NCBI GenBank assembly: GCA_963773685.1
Contig: CAVZBY010000011.1
Coordinates: forward strand, 62,001 to 126,000
Length of the DNA stretch: 64,000 nt
DNA from: JALHVH01 sp963773685
GTDB lineage: Bacteria; Acidobacteriota; Aminicenantia; Aminicenantales; Saccharicenantaceae
Reading direction: 5' to 3'
Positions within the stretch are counted from its first letter, which is position 1. Each line of letters starts with the position of its first letter. Below, in pieces: positions 18,027-27,064 of the stretch. The position numbers and the translations under genes are program-made. The notes under the pieces were generated by a model that saw nothing but the letters and a program-made list of their open reading frames with translations, had not been told where the DNA came from and did not search any database.

Positions 18027-19550
18027 ATGACCATATCCATCGACGGCCACGGCCTGACCATCGAATCCGTCGTCCGCGTCGCCCGCGACGGAGAGCCCAT
18101 CGCCCTCCGGCCCGAGGCGAAACAGCGGATCCTCGCCTGCCGGACCCTTCTCGAGGATAAGATCCGGAACCGCGAGATCATGTACGGCGTGAATACGGGC
18201 ATCGGCGAGCTGGCCGAGGTCGTTCTCACACCCGAACAGGTCGAGCAATATCAACGCTATATCGTCTACAGCCATGCCGCCGGGATCGGCGACCCCCTGC
18301 CGCTGGAGGCCGTCCGGGCCGCGATGCTCAGCCGGATCAGCTGCCATTGCCACGGCCATTCCGGACTGCGGCTCGTCGTGACCGAAACGCTGGCCGACAT
18401 GCTCAACGCCGGGGTCACGCCTGTCGTCTGCGAGAAGGGCTCCGTCGGGGCCTGCGGCGATCTTGCGCCGATGTCCCAGATCGCCCTGGCCCTGATGGGA
18501 GAGGGAGAGGCCTTCTATCGCGGGGAGCGGCTCCCGGCCGCCGAGGCCCTGAAAAGGGCCGGGATCCGGCCGGTCGTGTTCGAGGCGCGCGACGGCCTGG
18601 CGGCCATCAACGGATCCAACGTCATCGCCGGCCTCGGCGCGATCGAGATCTTCGACGCGGACCGCTGGCTCAAGCACTCCGAGATCGCGGCCGCCATGAC
18701 CCTCGAGGTCCTGAACGCCAACATGAAGGCCTACGATCCCCGCGTCCACGCGGTCCGCGGCTATCCCGGGGCCCAGGTCTCCGCGGAGAACATCCGGCGG
18801 ATCTGCGAGGGAAGCGCGCTTCTGGCCCGCGGGGGCAAGAAGGTCCAGGACGCCTACAGCCTGCGCAGCACGCCCCAGGTCGTCGGCGGGGCGCGGGACG
18901 CCCTGAAATGGGCCCGCTCCATGTTCGAGATCGAGCTCAACGGCGCCGCCGACAATCCCATCTTTTTCCCGGACGAGGGCATCGTCCTCACCGGGGCGAA
19001 TTTCCAGGGCACGCCGATGGCCCTGGCCCTCGAGCTCCTGGGAACGGCCGTCACGACGGTGGCCGTGCTTTCGGAGAGGAGGCTCAACCGGCTGATGAAC
19101 CCCCATCTCAACGCCGGACTCCCCGCGTTCCTGACCAAGGGGGCGGGGATGTTCTCGGGCCTGATGCTGACCCAGTACACGGCCGGCGCCCTGGTCTGCG
19201 AGAACAGGGTTCTCTGCCAGCCGGCGGCGACGGGCTCCATCCCGGCCGCCGCGGACCAGGAAGACTTCGTCAGCATGGGGATGACCACTGCCCTCAAGAC
19301 GCGCCGGATCATCGACAACGCCTGGGGCGTCCTGGCCATCGAATTCATGGCAGGGGCGCAGGCCGTCGATTTCCGGAAACCCACGAAACCGGGCCCCGGA
19401 GTCGCGGCGGCCTACGAAGTCGTCCGAAAGCACGTCGCGCGCCTCGAGGAAGACCGCCCCCTTTACGACGACATCAACCGGCTCAAGGAGCTCGTCATTT
19501 CGGGCGAGATCCTGGAGGCGGTCGAAAAAGCGGTGGGCCGGCTCGGGTGA
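18027..19550 (+). CDS. Histidine ammonia-lyase family (HAL/PAL/TAL) enzyme with Cys in place of the MIO serine
   Basis: A 507-residue aromatic amino acid lyase-like protein. Shared family sites: YGVNTGIG (Tyr53), SHAAG (His83), NGSN, KVQDAYSLR with the Gln, Tyr and Arg of the active site, and QEDFVSM with the active-site Glu. The normally invariant Ala-Ser-Gly that cyclises to the MIO electrophile is Ala142-Cys143-Gly144 (GACGDLAP; codon TGC). The HAL-typical NFHAEP is NFQGTP and QEDH is QEDF, so histidine may not be the substrate. The frame is open further upstream, but the ATG at 18027 has GAGGGAG before it. An SDR follows 30 bases downstream. Gene name withheld because the substrate is unsure. 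Confidence 0.85.
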   Translation: MTISIDGHGLTIESVVRVARDGEPIALRPEAKQRILACRTLLEDKIRNREIMYGVNTGIGELAEVVLTPEQVEQYQRYIVYSHAAGIGDPLPLEAVRAAMLSRISCHCHGHSGLRLVVTETLADMLNAGVTPVVCEKGSVGACGDLAPMSQIALALMGEGEAFYRGERLPAAEALKRAGIRPVVFEARDGLAAINGSNVIAGLGAIEIFDADRWLKHSEIAAAMTLEVLNANMKAYDPRVHAVRGYPGAQVSAENIRRICEGSALLARGGKKVQDAYSLRSTPQVVGGARDALKWARSMFEIELNGAADNPIFFPDEGIVLTGANFQGTPMALALELLGTAVTTVAVLSERRLNRLMNPHLNAGLPAFLTKGAGMFSGLMLTQYTAGALVCENRVLCQPAATGSIPAAADQEDFVSMGMTTALKTRRIIDNAWGVLAIEFMAGAQAVDFRKPTKPGPGVAAAYEVVRKHVARLEEDRPLYDDINRLKELVISGEILEAVEKAVGRLG

Positions 19551-19579
19551 CGGCGCCCGGGCGGAAGGCGGGAGGTACG

Positions 19580-20311
19580 ATGACTCAAGACGGACCAAAG
19601 GGGAATCGTGTCGCCCTGGTCACGGGCTCGGCGAAGGGCATGGGGAGGGCGATAGCGCTCGCTCTCGCGGGCCGGGCCTCGGGCGTCGCCGTCCATTACC
19701 GGAGGTCGGCGCAGGAGGCTGCGGAAACAGCCGCGGAGATCGAGCGGGGCGGGACGCGGTCGGCGGCTTTCGGCGCCGACATCACGGACGAGGCGCAGGC
19801 CGAGGGTCTGGTCCGGAAGGTCGAAGCGGCGTTCGGACGGCTCGATATCCTGGTCAATAATGTCGGGCCCTTTCTCGTCAAACCGTGGCAGGAGCTCAGC
19901 GGCGGGGACTGGGACGCCATGTTCCGCGCCGTGTTGGAGAGCGCATATTTCTGCATGAAGGCGGCGCTTCCGGGCATGAGGAGCCGCGGGTGGGGGAGGG
20001 TGGTCAATATCGGCTATGGCCGGGCCGAGCGGATCGGCTCGTTCCCGACCATCATGCCCTACGCCATCGCCAAGACGGGCCTGCTGATCCTGACCCGGAC
20101 GGCCGCCGTGTCCGAGGTCGCGAACGGGATCACGATCAACATGGTTTCTCCGGGGCTCATCGAGGGGGGCGTCATGCCGCCCGGGAAGATCCCCCCCGGC
20201 TCGATCGGGACCTTCGGCGATGTCGCCGGGGCCGTCGCCTGCCTCGCCTCCGAGGAGGCGGCCGTCGTCACCGGGGCGAACATCGTCGTCGCGGGGACCT
20301 GGAAGATGTGA
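19580..20311 (+). CDS. Short-chain dehydrogenase/reductase lacking the canonical catalytic serine
   Basis: A 243-residue FabG-like SDR. TGSAKGMGRAI is the cofactor glycine motif, NNVG follows strand 4, and YAIAK gives the Tyr-x3-Lys pair. The Ser normally 13 residues before that Tyr in NISS-type segments is not there: the local sequence is VVNIGYGRAERIGSF, with a two-residue insertion. GGAGG precedes the ATG. It is 30 bases downstream of the ammonia-lyase-family gene and most likely in one operon with it, so it may act on the same or the next metabolite. The substrate is unknown. Confidence 0.8.
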   Translation: MTQDGPKGNRVALVTGSAKGMGRAIALALAGRASGVAVHYRRSAQEAAETAAEIERGGTRSAAFGADITDEAQAEGLVRKVEAAFGRLDILVNNVGPFLVKPWQELSGGDWDAMFRAVLESAYFCMKAALPGMRSRGWGRVVNIGYGRAERIGSFPTIMPYAIAKTGLLILTRTAAVSEVANGITINMVSPGLIEGGVMPPGKIPPGSIGTFGDVAGAVACLASEEAAVVTGANIVVAGTWKM

Positions 20312-20347
20312 CGTCCTCCGGCCGGGGAGAACTTCCCGGACCGGAGC

Positions 20348-21959
20348 TCAATAATCCCCGACCTCCTTGACGAGCCGGGTCCACAGGTCTCCTCCGCCGA
20401 GCCCGTTGGTCATGATCACGAGACCGGTGCCCTTGGCCGGGTGGAACTGGCTGAAACAGCGGAAGCCCGAGCTGTTGGATCCGCTGTGGTGGGCGATCCA
20501 GCCGGAGGCCGTCTCGTTGAGAGACCATCCGAGACCCCAATAAGCGGCGAATCCTTTGGCCAGGCGGGGTCGTTCGATCGGCTCCCGTTCGCAAACCCCC
20601 GACTGCGGACGCAGCATCTCTTCGACCGCGGCCCTCGAGACGGACCAGGAAGCCGACCGGTCGGCCTTCATCATCTCGTGAACGAACCGCGCGAAATCGT
20701 CCGCCGAGGTATAGAGGGAATAGCCCGAGTTGGCGTGAACGTATCGCGTTTTCGACAGCAGGGTTCCCGACTCCTTATGGCCCGACGCGAGGTCGGCGTC
20801 GAGTCCGGGCGTCCATACGTAGCTCGCATGGGCGAGCCCCAGGGGGTCGAACAGCATCCTCCGGCTCATGACGTCGAGAGGCTCCCCGGTAATCTTCTCG
20901 ACGACCCGCTGAAGGAAGAACATCCCCTCGCCCGAATAACCGAAGCGCGATCCGGGCCGGTACCAAACGGGAAGGGGCCCGCCCCTTTCCTCGCCGCGCC
21001 TCCTCCAGTTGGGGAATCCGGTCGTGTGGGAGAGGACCATGCGCGCCGTGATGAGCTCGGCGCCGGGCTGGCCCAGGAGCGACGGGTCCTGCAGATACCG
21101 GGAGAGGGGAGCGTCGAGGCTGAGCCGGCCTTCCTCGACGAGCTTCATGACGAGATAAGCGAAAACCGGCTTGCTCATGGAGCAGGCTTCGAAGAGCGTG
21201 CCGCGCGTCACGGGGTCGGGATGGCCCGCGCTCAGCACCCCGGCGCTTTTCGACCAGGCCAGCCCTTCTTTCGAGATCAGGGCGACCGAGACGCCCGGGA
21301 CGCGGCATTCCTTCATGAGGGCCGGGAGCAGGCTTTCTATCCGGGAAGCGACCGGCCGCCAATCGGAAGGGCCGCGGGCCGCCTCGGGGGCGATGCGCGG
21401 CGATGGCGCGGGAAGCGCTCCAGCGGATATCCGCATCCCCGTCGTCCAAGGCCTCGAGGAGCGCAGGGACGGCGGCCTTCGCTCGGGGGCCGATATTTCC
21501 AAGCGCGACAATAGCGCCCCAACGGACATCCGCATCTTTGTCCGTCACGGCTTCGATGAGTCCGGGGACGGCGTTCCCGGCGTCCGGGCCGAGCTTCGCG
21601 AAGGCGCTGACGACGCCCCAGCGGACGTCGGCGCTTTCGGAGCGCAGGGCCGCGGCGAGGGCGTTCACCGATCGCGGGCCGAGGGCGGCCAGGGCCGCGG
21701 AGGCTTTCCCGGCGACATAAGGATCGGGGTCGGCCAACGCTCCGATCAGGGCGCGGACGACTTCTTCGGATGCGGGGCGGACGGAGCTCAACGCTTCCGC
21801 AGCCCTTTCCCGCACCGAAGGATCGGGATCCCCCAGGTCCCGGACCAGGCGGTCGGTATCGACACCCGGTACGTCTCCGGCCGCGTATAAGAGGGAAAGA
21901 AGGATAAGGGCCATCAGAAGGAAGAATGCCAGGCCGATGCCCGAAGGGCTCTTGATCAT
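20348..21959 (-). CDS. HEAT-repeat / serine beta-lactamase-like hydrolase fusion (apparent frameshift)
   Basis: About 536 residues when one base is removed at about 21393-21398 (joining RAIAA to IAPEAARGPSDW). An N-terminal membrane or signal helix (about 8-27) is followed by four or five HEAT/PBS-like repeats (VRALIGALADPDPYVAGKASAALAAL and similar). After that comes a class C beta-lactamase-like domain: SxxK as SMSK, a YSG tripeptide in FGYSGEG in place of YxN, and HSG in HHSGSNSSG. Such hydrolases act as peptidases or esterases in the periplasm. HEAT repeats would provide a protein-binding surface. The two halves are each intact and share one frame after repair. Substrate unknown. Confidence 0.78.
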
Positions 21960-21991
21960 GGGAGGCCTCCGTCAGGGGACTTGTTTTCGCG

Positions 21992-22006
21992 CCGATATTA
22001 TATCGG
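21992..22006. promoter_or_regulatory. Palindrome over the -10 box of the HEAT-hydrolase gene
   Basis: CCGATAT-T-ATATCGG, a perfect 7-1-7 palindrome that contains TATAAT (21997-22002, minus strand), the likely -10 of the gene ending at 20348. Position suits repression; the regulator is unknown. Confidence 0.35.
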
Positions 22007-22096
22007 AGGCGAACTCTCCGCAAGCCCCGCCACGTCGCAGGTGAGACGATATCCCGGATCCGCCCGTCCTTCCTATATCCGGGAAGAGGAGGCAAC

Positions 22097-22378
22097 ATGT
22101 CGGATAAGATGGTCGCCGAGGAATTCATCCGGTTGGCGGTCGTCCGGTTGAGGAACGCCAACTTCAAGGGCATCCACTCGGTTTACAGCGGCTTCAACGA
22201 GGCCTTCCGGAAGTATTTCGACGGCGCGGATCCCGTCAAGGCCACGATGGAGTTCGCCGAGGCCGGAAAGCTGGTCCTGCGTCCGGCCAAGAACGGCGTT
22301 ATGCTCTACCTCCCCGAGGACGCGCCCCAGGGCGACAGGGGAGACCGGGCCCTGAAGAAGATGGGGCTCATCGAATAA
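22097..22378 (+). CDS. Hypothetical protein, 93 residues
   Basis: A soluble 93-residue protein with GAGGAGG six bases before the ATG. The sequence shows a helix (EEFIRLAVVRLRN), a segment FKGIHSVYSGFNEAFRKYF and a turn AKNGVMLYLPED, a layout that could be a small winged helix, but I do not recognise the family. It is divergent from the HEAT-hydrolase gene and converges on the aminotransferase 43 bases away. Codon use matches its neighbours. Confidence 0.65.
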   Translation: MSDKMVAEEFIRLAVVRLRNANFKGIHSVYSGFNEAFRKYFDGADPVKATMEFAEAGKLVLRPAKNGVMLYLPEDAPQGDRGDRALKKMGLIE

Positions 22379-22421
22379 GCATCGCCCCGGCCCGCCTCGG
22401 CCCCCGCGTACCCGGCGGGCC

Positions 22422-23510
22422 TTAGAGAACGTACTTGTGAAGCTTCATGCCGGCCGGCAGCCGGACCTTCTCTTTGTAGATGTTCCAGTAGTAGTCGCGG
22501 GCCTCGCGGAGCTTGGCATAGAGAGGATGGCCCTCGTCCGGCTGGTGGGTCCCGACGATCTTCAGGTCGTTGTCGGTGAGCACGAGCTTGGCGCACCGGT
22601 TCAGGATGCCCGCGGTCCCGACGCTGCAGACCGTCACGAGCCGGCCCGTCCGGACCCAATCCAGGAGCTCTCCATAGGAGACATGACGCTCTGCGACCGG
22701 GACCCCCAGTCCCTTGAGGACCGCGACCATGCCCTGGATGGTGACTGACGGCAGGATGAGGCTGCTCTCGGGGATCTTGACGACCGATCCGTCGCGGAGC
22801 CCGAACAGACAGCATGAGGAGTCCCATTCCGTGATGGCCCTCGCGTCGAGCGGGGCGCGGGGATCGTCGTCCAGGAACAGGGCGGCGGCGGCGTCGGGGG
22901 AGATCTTCTTGGCCTCGTCGATGGCCTTGACGCTGATCAGATAGTTGATGCCGAGCTTCAGGCACCCCGTCCCGTTGATGCCCAGGGCCCGGACGAGGTG
23001 GGGAATGACGACGCCGCAGAACGGCTCGCCCAGATAGCGGTCGTACCGGCAGGCCAAGGCGCGGATGGCGGGCAGGTTCGGGAACGTGACCCCCATCGAG
23101 TGTTCCTCATCCACCGTGAACGGCCGGAGATATCCCTGGGCGTCCTGGGCGGCCATCTCCTCGAGGAACGGCCGGACCGCGGGGTCCTTGAAATACCTAT
23201 GGATGAAGACGGCTTCCAGCTCCTCGGCCGACGGGATCCAATCCTGCTGGCCCTGCCCGAGGTTGAAGGCGATCCCGCGACGGAGCCGCTCGAGGTTCCG
23301 GTGCCAGTTGAGAAGGGTCACGTCCAGCCCGCCGCCGGCGTTCTTCTTGACATAGAAGCGGATCCCCTCGAAACACAGGAACATGGCGTACTGGATGGAA
23401 CGCGACATGGCGAACACCTTCGCCTCGCTCTCGAAAGTCTCGAACCTCTTGTCCGGGAGGAGGTAGCGCATCTGAAGAGGCATCCATTTCACACCCTCGA
23501 ACTTGGCCAT
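22422..23510 (-). CDS. Class IV PLP-dependent aminotransferase, branched-chain-type
   Basis: A 362-residue fold-type IV enzyme. LKLGINYLISV contains the lysine that forms the PLP aldimine (compare KVGGNY in BCAT). ITEWDSSCCLFGL is at the position of the conserved Glu strand. SSLILPSVTIQGMVAVLKGLGVPV aligns with the TPxxxxxxPGxTR segment, and VCSVGTAGI with the phosphate-binding loop. The typical BCAT motifs are loose, so substrate (branched-chain amino acid or otherwise) is unsure. The ATG is preceded by GGAGAAAG. It is divergent from the serine hydrolase at 23678. Confidence 0.7.
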   Translation of the reverse strand: MAKFEGVKWMPLQMRYLLPDKRFETFESEAKVFAMSRSIQYAMFLCFEGIRFYVKKNAGGGLDVTLLNWHRNLERLRRGIAFNLGQGQQDWIPSAEELEAVFIHRYFKDPAVRPFLEEMAAQDAQGYLRPFTVDEEHSMGVTFPNLPAIRALACRYDRYLGEPFCGVVIPHLVRALGINGTGCLKLGINYLISVKAIDEAKKISPDAAAALFLDDDPRAPLDARAITEWDSSCCLFGLRDGSVVKIPESSLILPSVTIQGMVAVLKGLGVPVAERHVSYGELLDWVRTGRLVTVCSVGTAGILNRCAKLVLTDNDLKIVGTHQPDEGHPLYAKLREARDYYWNIYKEKVRLPAGMKLHKYVL

Positions 23511-23542
23511 GATCTTTCTCCTTTACGGCCTCGCTGGGGGAC

Positions 23543-23570
23543 ATTATACCTCCTCTCGCTTTTCAGTAAA
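23543..23570 (-). promoter_or_regulatory. Promoter of the class IV aminotransferase gene
   Basis: Minus strand TTTACT (23565-23570), 16 bp, TATAAT (23543-23548), about 32 bases before the ATG. Confidence 0.5.
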
Positions 23571-23677
23571 AGCGTTACCATTAACGGCGTGCGGCGGGCC
23601 GGACGAATACCATTTGCCGCCGGGCCCCGCATTCCTGTAGACTGGGCTCTTAAAATCGCGCTCGGAGGGAAGTCATC

Positions 23678-25159
23678 ATGAAGCATCGTATCCGTCTCGG
23701 GATCGTCCTGGCCCTGGTAACGCTCGCCGGCGCCTCCGGCCTGCCGGGGGACGAAGCCCTCGCGCCGTTGAAGGCCAAGGTCCTCGACGTGCTCAAGGAA
23801 TCCGGGGTCGCGTCGATCAGCATCGCGGTAGCCCGGGACGGCAGGATCATCTGGGAAGAGGCCTTCGGCTGGGCGGACCGGGAGCGCATGATCAAGGCGA
23901 CGCCCAACACCATGTACTCCCTGGCCTCCATCTCCAAGCCGGTGACGGCCACGGGGCTCATGGTCCTCGCCGGCCGTAAGCTCGTGGATGTCGACAAGCC
24001 CGTCGACGACTATCTCGGGGGAGTGAAGCTCACGGCCTTGGCCGAGGAAAGCGCTCCCGCCACGGTCCGGAACGTCCTCAATCACACCGCCGGGCTCCCC
24101 CTCCATTATCAGTTCTTCTACGAGAACGAGCCGGACGAGCGGCCTCCCATGGAAGAGACCATCCGCCGCTACGGCATCCTGGTCTGGGCTCCGGGAGAGG
24201 TCTATATGTACTCCAACCTGGGGTACGGCCTCATCGATCACATCATCGCGAAGGTCTCGGGCCGGGATTACGCGGACTTCATGCGGACCGAGGTCTTCTT
24301 CCCGCTCGATATGACCCGGACGTCGGTCGGCATCGGGCCGGGCCTCGCCGATTTCGCGGCCCAGAGATACGACGACGACCAGAAGCCCATCCCATTCTAT
24401 GATTTCGATCACCCGGGAGCGTCGGCGGTCTATTCGAGCGCCCATGACCTCGTCCGGTTCGGGATGTTCCATCTCAAGGACCACCTTCCGGAGCAGAAGG
24501 CCATTCTGAAGGACGCCGAGATCGACGCCATGCAGGCCGAGGCGGCCTCGACGGCGCCCGATAAGGACTACGCCATCGGCTGGGCCGTCGCCAAGGACGA
24601 CAACGGCTACCGGACCGTCTCTCATACGGGCGGAATGCCGGGCGTCAGCACGGAGCTCAAGATCGTTCCGTCCGAGAACATCGCCGTCTGCGTCCTGGCC
24701 AACGGCCGCCACGGGCGCATCTATGGACTGGGCGACGACATCCTGTCCGTCCTCCTTCCCAAGTACGGAGAGGCGATCAAGGCGCGCCGGAAGACCGAAG
24801 AGAAGAAGCCCGAGAAATTCATGCCGCCGGCGGAACTCCTGGGGACCTGGACCGGAAAATTACGCACCTATGAAGGCGAAACGCCCCTGACGCTCGTTTT
24901 CGAATCCGACGGTGACATCCATGTGAAGCCCAAGGACGGGTTCGAGACGCTCCTCAACAGGGTTTCGTTCGACAGGGGCCTCCTCATCGGCTTCACCCCT
25001 GCCGCGATCCCGACCTCGGACGCCGCCAGGCATCCTCACAATGCCGGCATCATGCTCAAGCTCAAGGGCGACAGGCTCGTCGGCTACGCCTCCGCCATGG
25101 ACAACCGCTGGTTCGCGCTTTCCTCGTTCGTCGAGCTGAAAAAGGGAGGGCGTCGATAG
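23678..25159 (+). CDS. Secreted serine hydrolase, beta-lactamase/DD-peptidase fold
   Basis: A 493-residue protein with signal peptide (about 1-25), a class C beta-lactamase-like catalytic domain and a C-terminal lipocalin-like extension (about 385-490). Catalytic motifs: SISK (SxxK) in SLASISKPVTA, YSN in YMYSNLGYG, and HTG in SHTGGMPG. Domain order fits the DD-peptidase/esterase EstB-like group rather than a drug-resistance lactamase. One of three such hydrolases within 13 kb (see 20348 and 32093). It is 48 bases upstream of the methyltransferase, which has its own promoter. Confidence 0.88.
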   Translation: MKHRIRLGIVLALVTLAGASGLPGDEALAPLKAKVLDVLKESGVASISIAVARDGRIIWEEAFGWADRERMIKATPNTMYSLASISKPVTATGLMVLAGRKLVDVDKPVDDYLGGVKLTALAEESAPATVRNVLNHTAGLPLHYQFFYENEPDERPPMEETIRRYGILVWAPGEVYMYSNLGYGLIDHIIAKVSGRDYADFMRTEVFFPLDMTRTSVGIGPGLADFAAQRYDDDQKPIPFYDFDHPGASAVYSSAHDLVRFGMFHLKDHLPEQKAILKDAEIDAMQAEAASTAPDKDYAIGWAVAKDDNGYRTVSHTGGMPGVSTELKIVPSENIAVCVLANGRHGRIYGLGDDILSVLLPKYGEAIKARRKTEEKKPEKFMPPAELLGTWTGKLRTYEGETPLTLVFESDGDIHVKPKDGFETLLNRVSFDRGLLIGFTPAAIPTSDAARHPHNAGIMLKLKGDRLVGYASAMDNRWFALSSFVELKKGGRR

Positions 25160-25172
25160 GGAGCGGCCGGTA

Positions 25173-25201
25173 TCGAGTTTTCGAGGGACATCGATTATAA
25201 T
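25173..25201 (+). promoter_or_regulatory. Promoter of the methyltransferase gene, predicted leaderless
   Basis: Weak -35 TCGAGT (25173-25178), 17 bp, consensus TATAAT (25196-25201). The -10 ends exactly 6 bases before the ATG at 25208 and no ribosome-binding site fits between. Confidence 0.5.
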
Positions 25202-25207
25202 CGTCTC

Positions 25208-25948
25208 ATGTCCGAGTGGTACGAAGAGTTCTTCACGGGCGTCCCGATGGACTTCTGGCGCCGGGCGGTCCCTCCGGATTGGACGGCGGACGAGGTCCGC
25301 TTCCTCGAAAAGTGGTCCGGAGTCGCCAAAGGCGGGGCTTTCCTGGACGCCCTCTGCGGATTCGGGCGTCACGCCCTGGAGCTCGCCCGGAAAGGGTACC
25401 GGGTCACGGGCGTGGATATTTCCCCGGAAGCGGTCGAGGAGCTGACCGCGATCGCTCGGGCGGAGAAGCTCGCCGTCCGGGCCGTGCTCGGCGACGTCCT
25501 CAAGATCGCCCTTTTCGAGCCGTGTGACGCCGCCTACTGTCTGGGCAACAGCTTCGGCTATTTCGACCGGGACAGCTGCGCCGCCTTCGTCACGAAGGTC
25601 GCCGCCGCCCTGAGACCCGGCGGAAGGTTCATCGTCAACACGGCCATGGCCGCCGAGAGCATCCTTCCCGATTTTCCCGAAAGGGACTGGACCCCGGCCG
25701 GGGAGATCACGCTGCTCGCGGAGAATACATATCTTGCCCGGGAAAGTACTGTCGAGACGCATTATGTGTTCGTCAGGGACGGCCGGACGGAGACGAGGAC
25801 CTCGCGTCATCTTGTCATGAGCGCGGCGGAGATCGTCCGGATGCTGGGAGCGGCGGGCCTCAGGACCACGGAGACCTTCGGATCGACCGAGGGAGATCCA
25901 TTCCGGCTGAGGTCGCCGCAGCTTTATCTCGTCGCGGAGAAGGCCTGA
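25208..25948 (+). CDS. Class I SAM-dependent methyltransferase
   Basis: A 246-residue methyltransferase. The SAM-binding motif I is FLDALCGFGRHALELA, motif II GYRVTGVDISPEAV, and the post-I acidic residues follow as normal; LRPGGRFIVNT is motif III. The N-terminal YEEFFTGVPMDFW resembles small-molecule methyltransferases of the methyltransferase 25 type. The substrate is unknown. Its message is predicted to be leaderless. The GH88/105 gene starts 32 bases downstream. Confidence 0.85.
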   Translation: MSEWYEEFFTGVPMDFWRRAVPPDWTADEVRFLEKWSGVAKGGAFLDALCGFGRHALELARKGYRVTGVDISPEAVEELTAIARAEKLAVRAVLGDVLKIALFEPCDAAYCLGNSFGYFDRDSCAAFVTKVAAALRPGGRFIVNTAMAAESILPDFPERDWTPAGEITLLAENTYLARESTVETHYVFVRDGRTETRTSRHLVMSAAEIVRMLGAAGLRTTETFGSTEGDPFRLRSPQLYLVAEKA

Positions 25949-25979
25949 GCCTTCACTCCGCGGCCGCGAAGGAGGGAGC

Positions 25980-27044
25980 ATGGAAAGAAGGGACTTCATC
26001 AGGAAAGCCGTGGTTTGCGGGGGAGCGGCGGGCCTTTCGGCGAGCGTTCCGAAGCTCGGGGCGGGGGACGGGACGACCGGCACCACGGCGTGGGCCGATC
26101 CGCTGGTCGACCGGGTCAAGATCGCCATGCTGTCCATGCAAAGGATGGCCTGGGAGCAGGGGACCGCCGCCCAGGCGATCCTCGAATGGGGAGATCCCGA
26201 CCTCGTCGTCCTCATGGCCAAGGAGGCCCTCATCCGCATCTCGGAGGACGGGAGGCTCGGCCAGATCAACGACAATCACGGGGTCACCGACCCCGGCTCG
26301 AACGGGGAGGCCGTCCTTTACGCGGCGCGGCTCACGGGGGACCCGGGCCTCAAGGCGGGCGCGGACCGGATGCTCGACTATTTCCTCAACAAGGCCCCCA
26401 AGACCGCGGACGGCACCCTGTATCACATCGACGACAGGCCCCAGGTCTGGATCGATTCCATGTACATGGCGCCGCCCTTCCTGGCCGTTGCCGGGAGGCC
26501 GGACGAGGCCTTGAAGCAGATCGAAGGGTTCCGGAAACTCCTCTGGAACGCGGACAAGAAGCTCTTCTCTCATATCTGGGACGACGCAAAGCACGATTTC
26601 GGCAGGAAGGCGTTCTGGGGGGTGGGAAACGGATGGGCGGCGGCGGGTATGACCCGCGTCCTCAGAGCCCTGCCGGCTTCGATGACCGCGGAACGAAAGA
26701 AGGTGGCGTCCTATATCAGGGATACCGTCGACGGCTGTCTGGTCTGGCTGAGGCCGGACGGCTTTTTCCATGACGTGGTCGATGACCCGCGTTCATTCGT
26801 CGAAACGAACCTGTCCCAGATCATGGCCTATACGATCTATCGGGGTTGCGGCGACGGCCGGTTCGACGCCTCCTACAAAGCCCGCGCGGACAAGATGCGC
26901 GAAGCCGCGCGCTCGAAGGTGGACCGCCTGGGGCTCGTCCGGGACGTTTGCGGCTCGCCGACGTTCGAGGCGCCGGGGACCGCCACCGAAGGACAGGCCT
27001 TCTTCATCCTGATGGAGGCCGCCCGCCGCGATCTCGGGGCATGA
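25980..27044 (+). CDS. Glycoside hydrolase family 88/105 protein, Tat-exported
   Basis: A 354-residue unsaturated-uronyl hydrolase-like protein. RRDFIRK near the start followed by a hydrophobic stretch is a twin-arginine signal. The (alpha/alpha)6 barrel motifs of GH105 are seen: W.D.MYMAPPFLA as WIDSMYMAPPFLA, DDRPQ, FWGVGNGWAAAGM, and LRPDGFFHDVV. These enzymes remove delta-4,5-unsaturated galacturonate or glucuronate from pectin or glycosaminoglycan fragments after lyase action. No polysaccharide lyase is nearby. The start has GGAGGGAG upstream. Confidence 0.85.
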   Translation: MERRDFIRKAVVCGGAAGLSASVPKLGAGDGTTGTTAWADPLVDRVKIAMLSMQRMAWEQGTAAQAILEWGDPDLVVLMAKEALIRISEDGRLGQINDNHGVTDPGSNGEAVLYAARLTGDPGLKAGADRMLDYFLNKAPKTADGTLYHIDDRPQVWIDSMYMAPPFLAVAGRPDEALKQIEGFRKLLWNADKKLFSHIWDDAKHDFGRKAFWGVGNGWAAAGMTRVLRALPASMTAERKKVASYIRDTVDGCLVWLRPDGFFHDVVDDPRSFVETNLSQIMAYTIYRGCGDGRFDASYKARADKMREAARSKVDRLGLVRDVCGSPTFEAPGTATEGQAFFILMEAARRDLGA

Positions 27045-27064
27045 AAGGCCCCGGAGATACGGGA

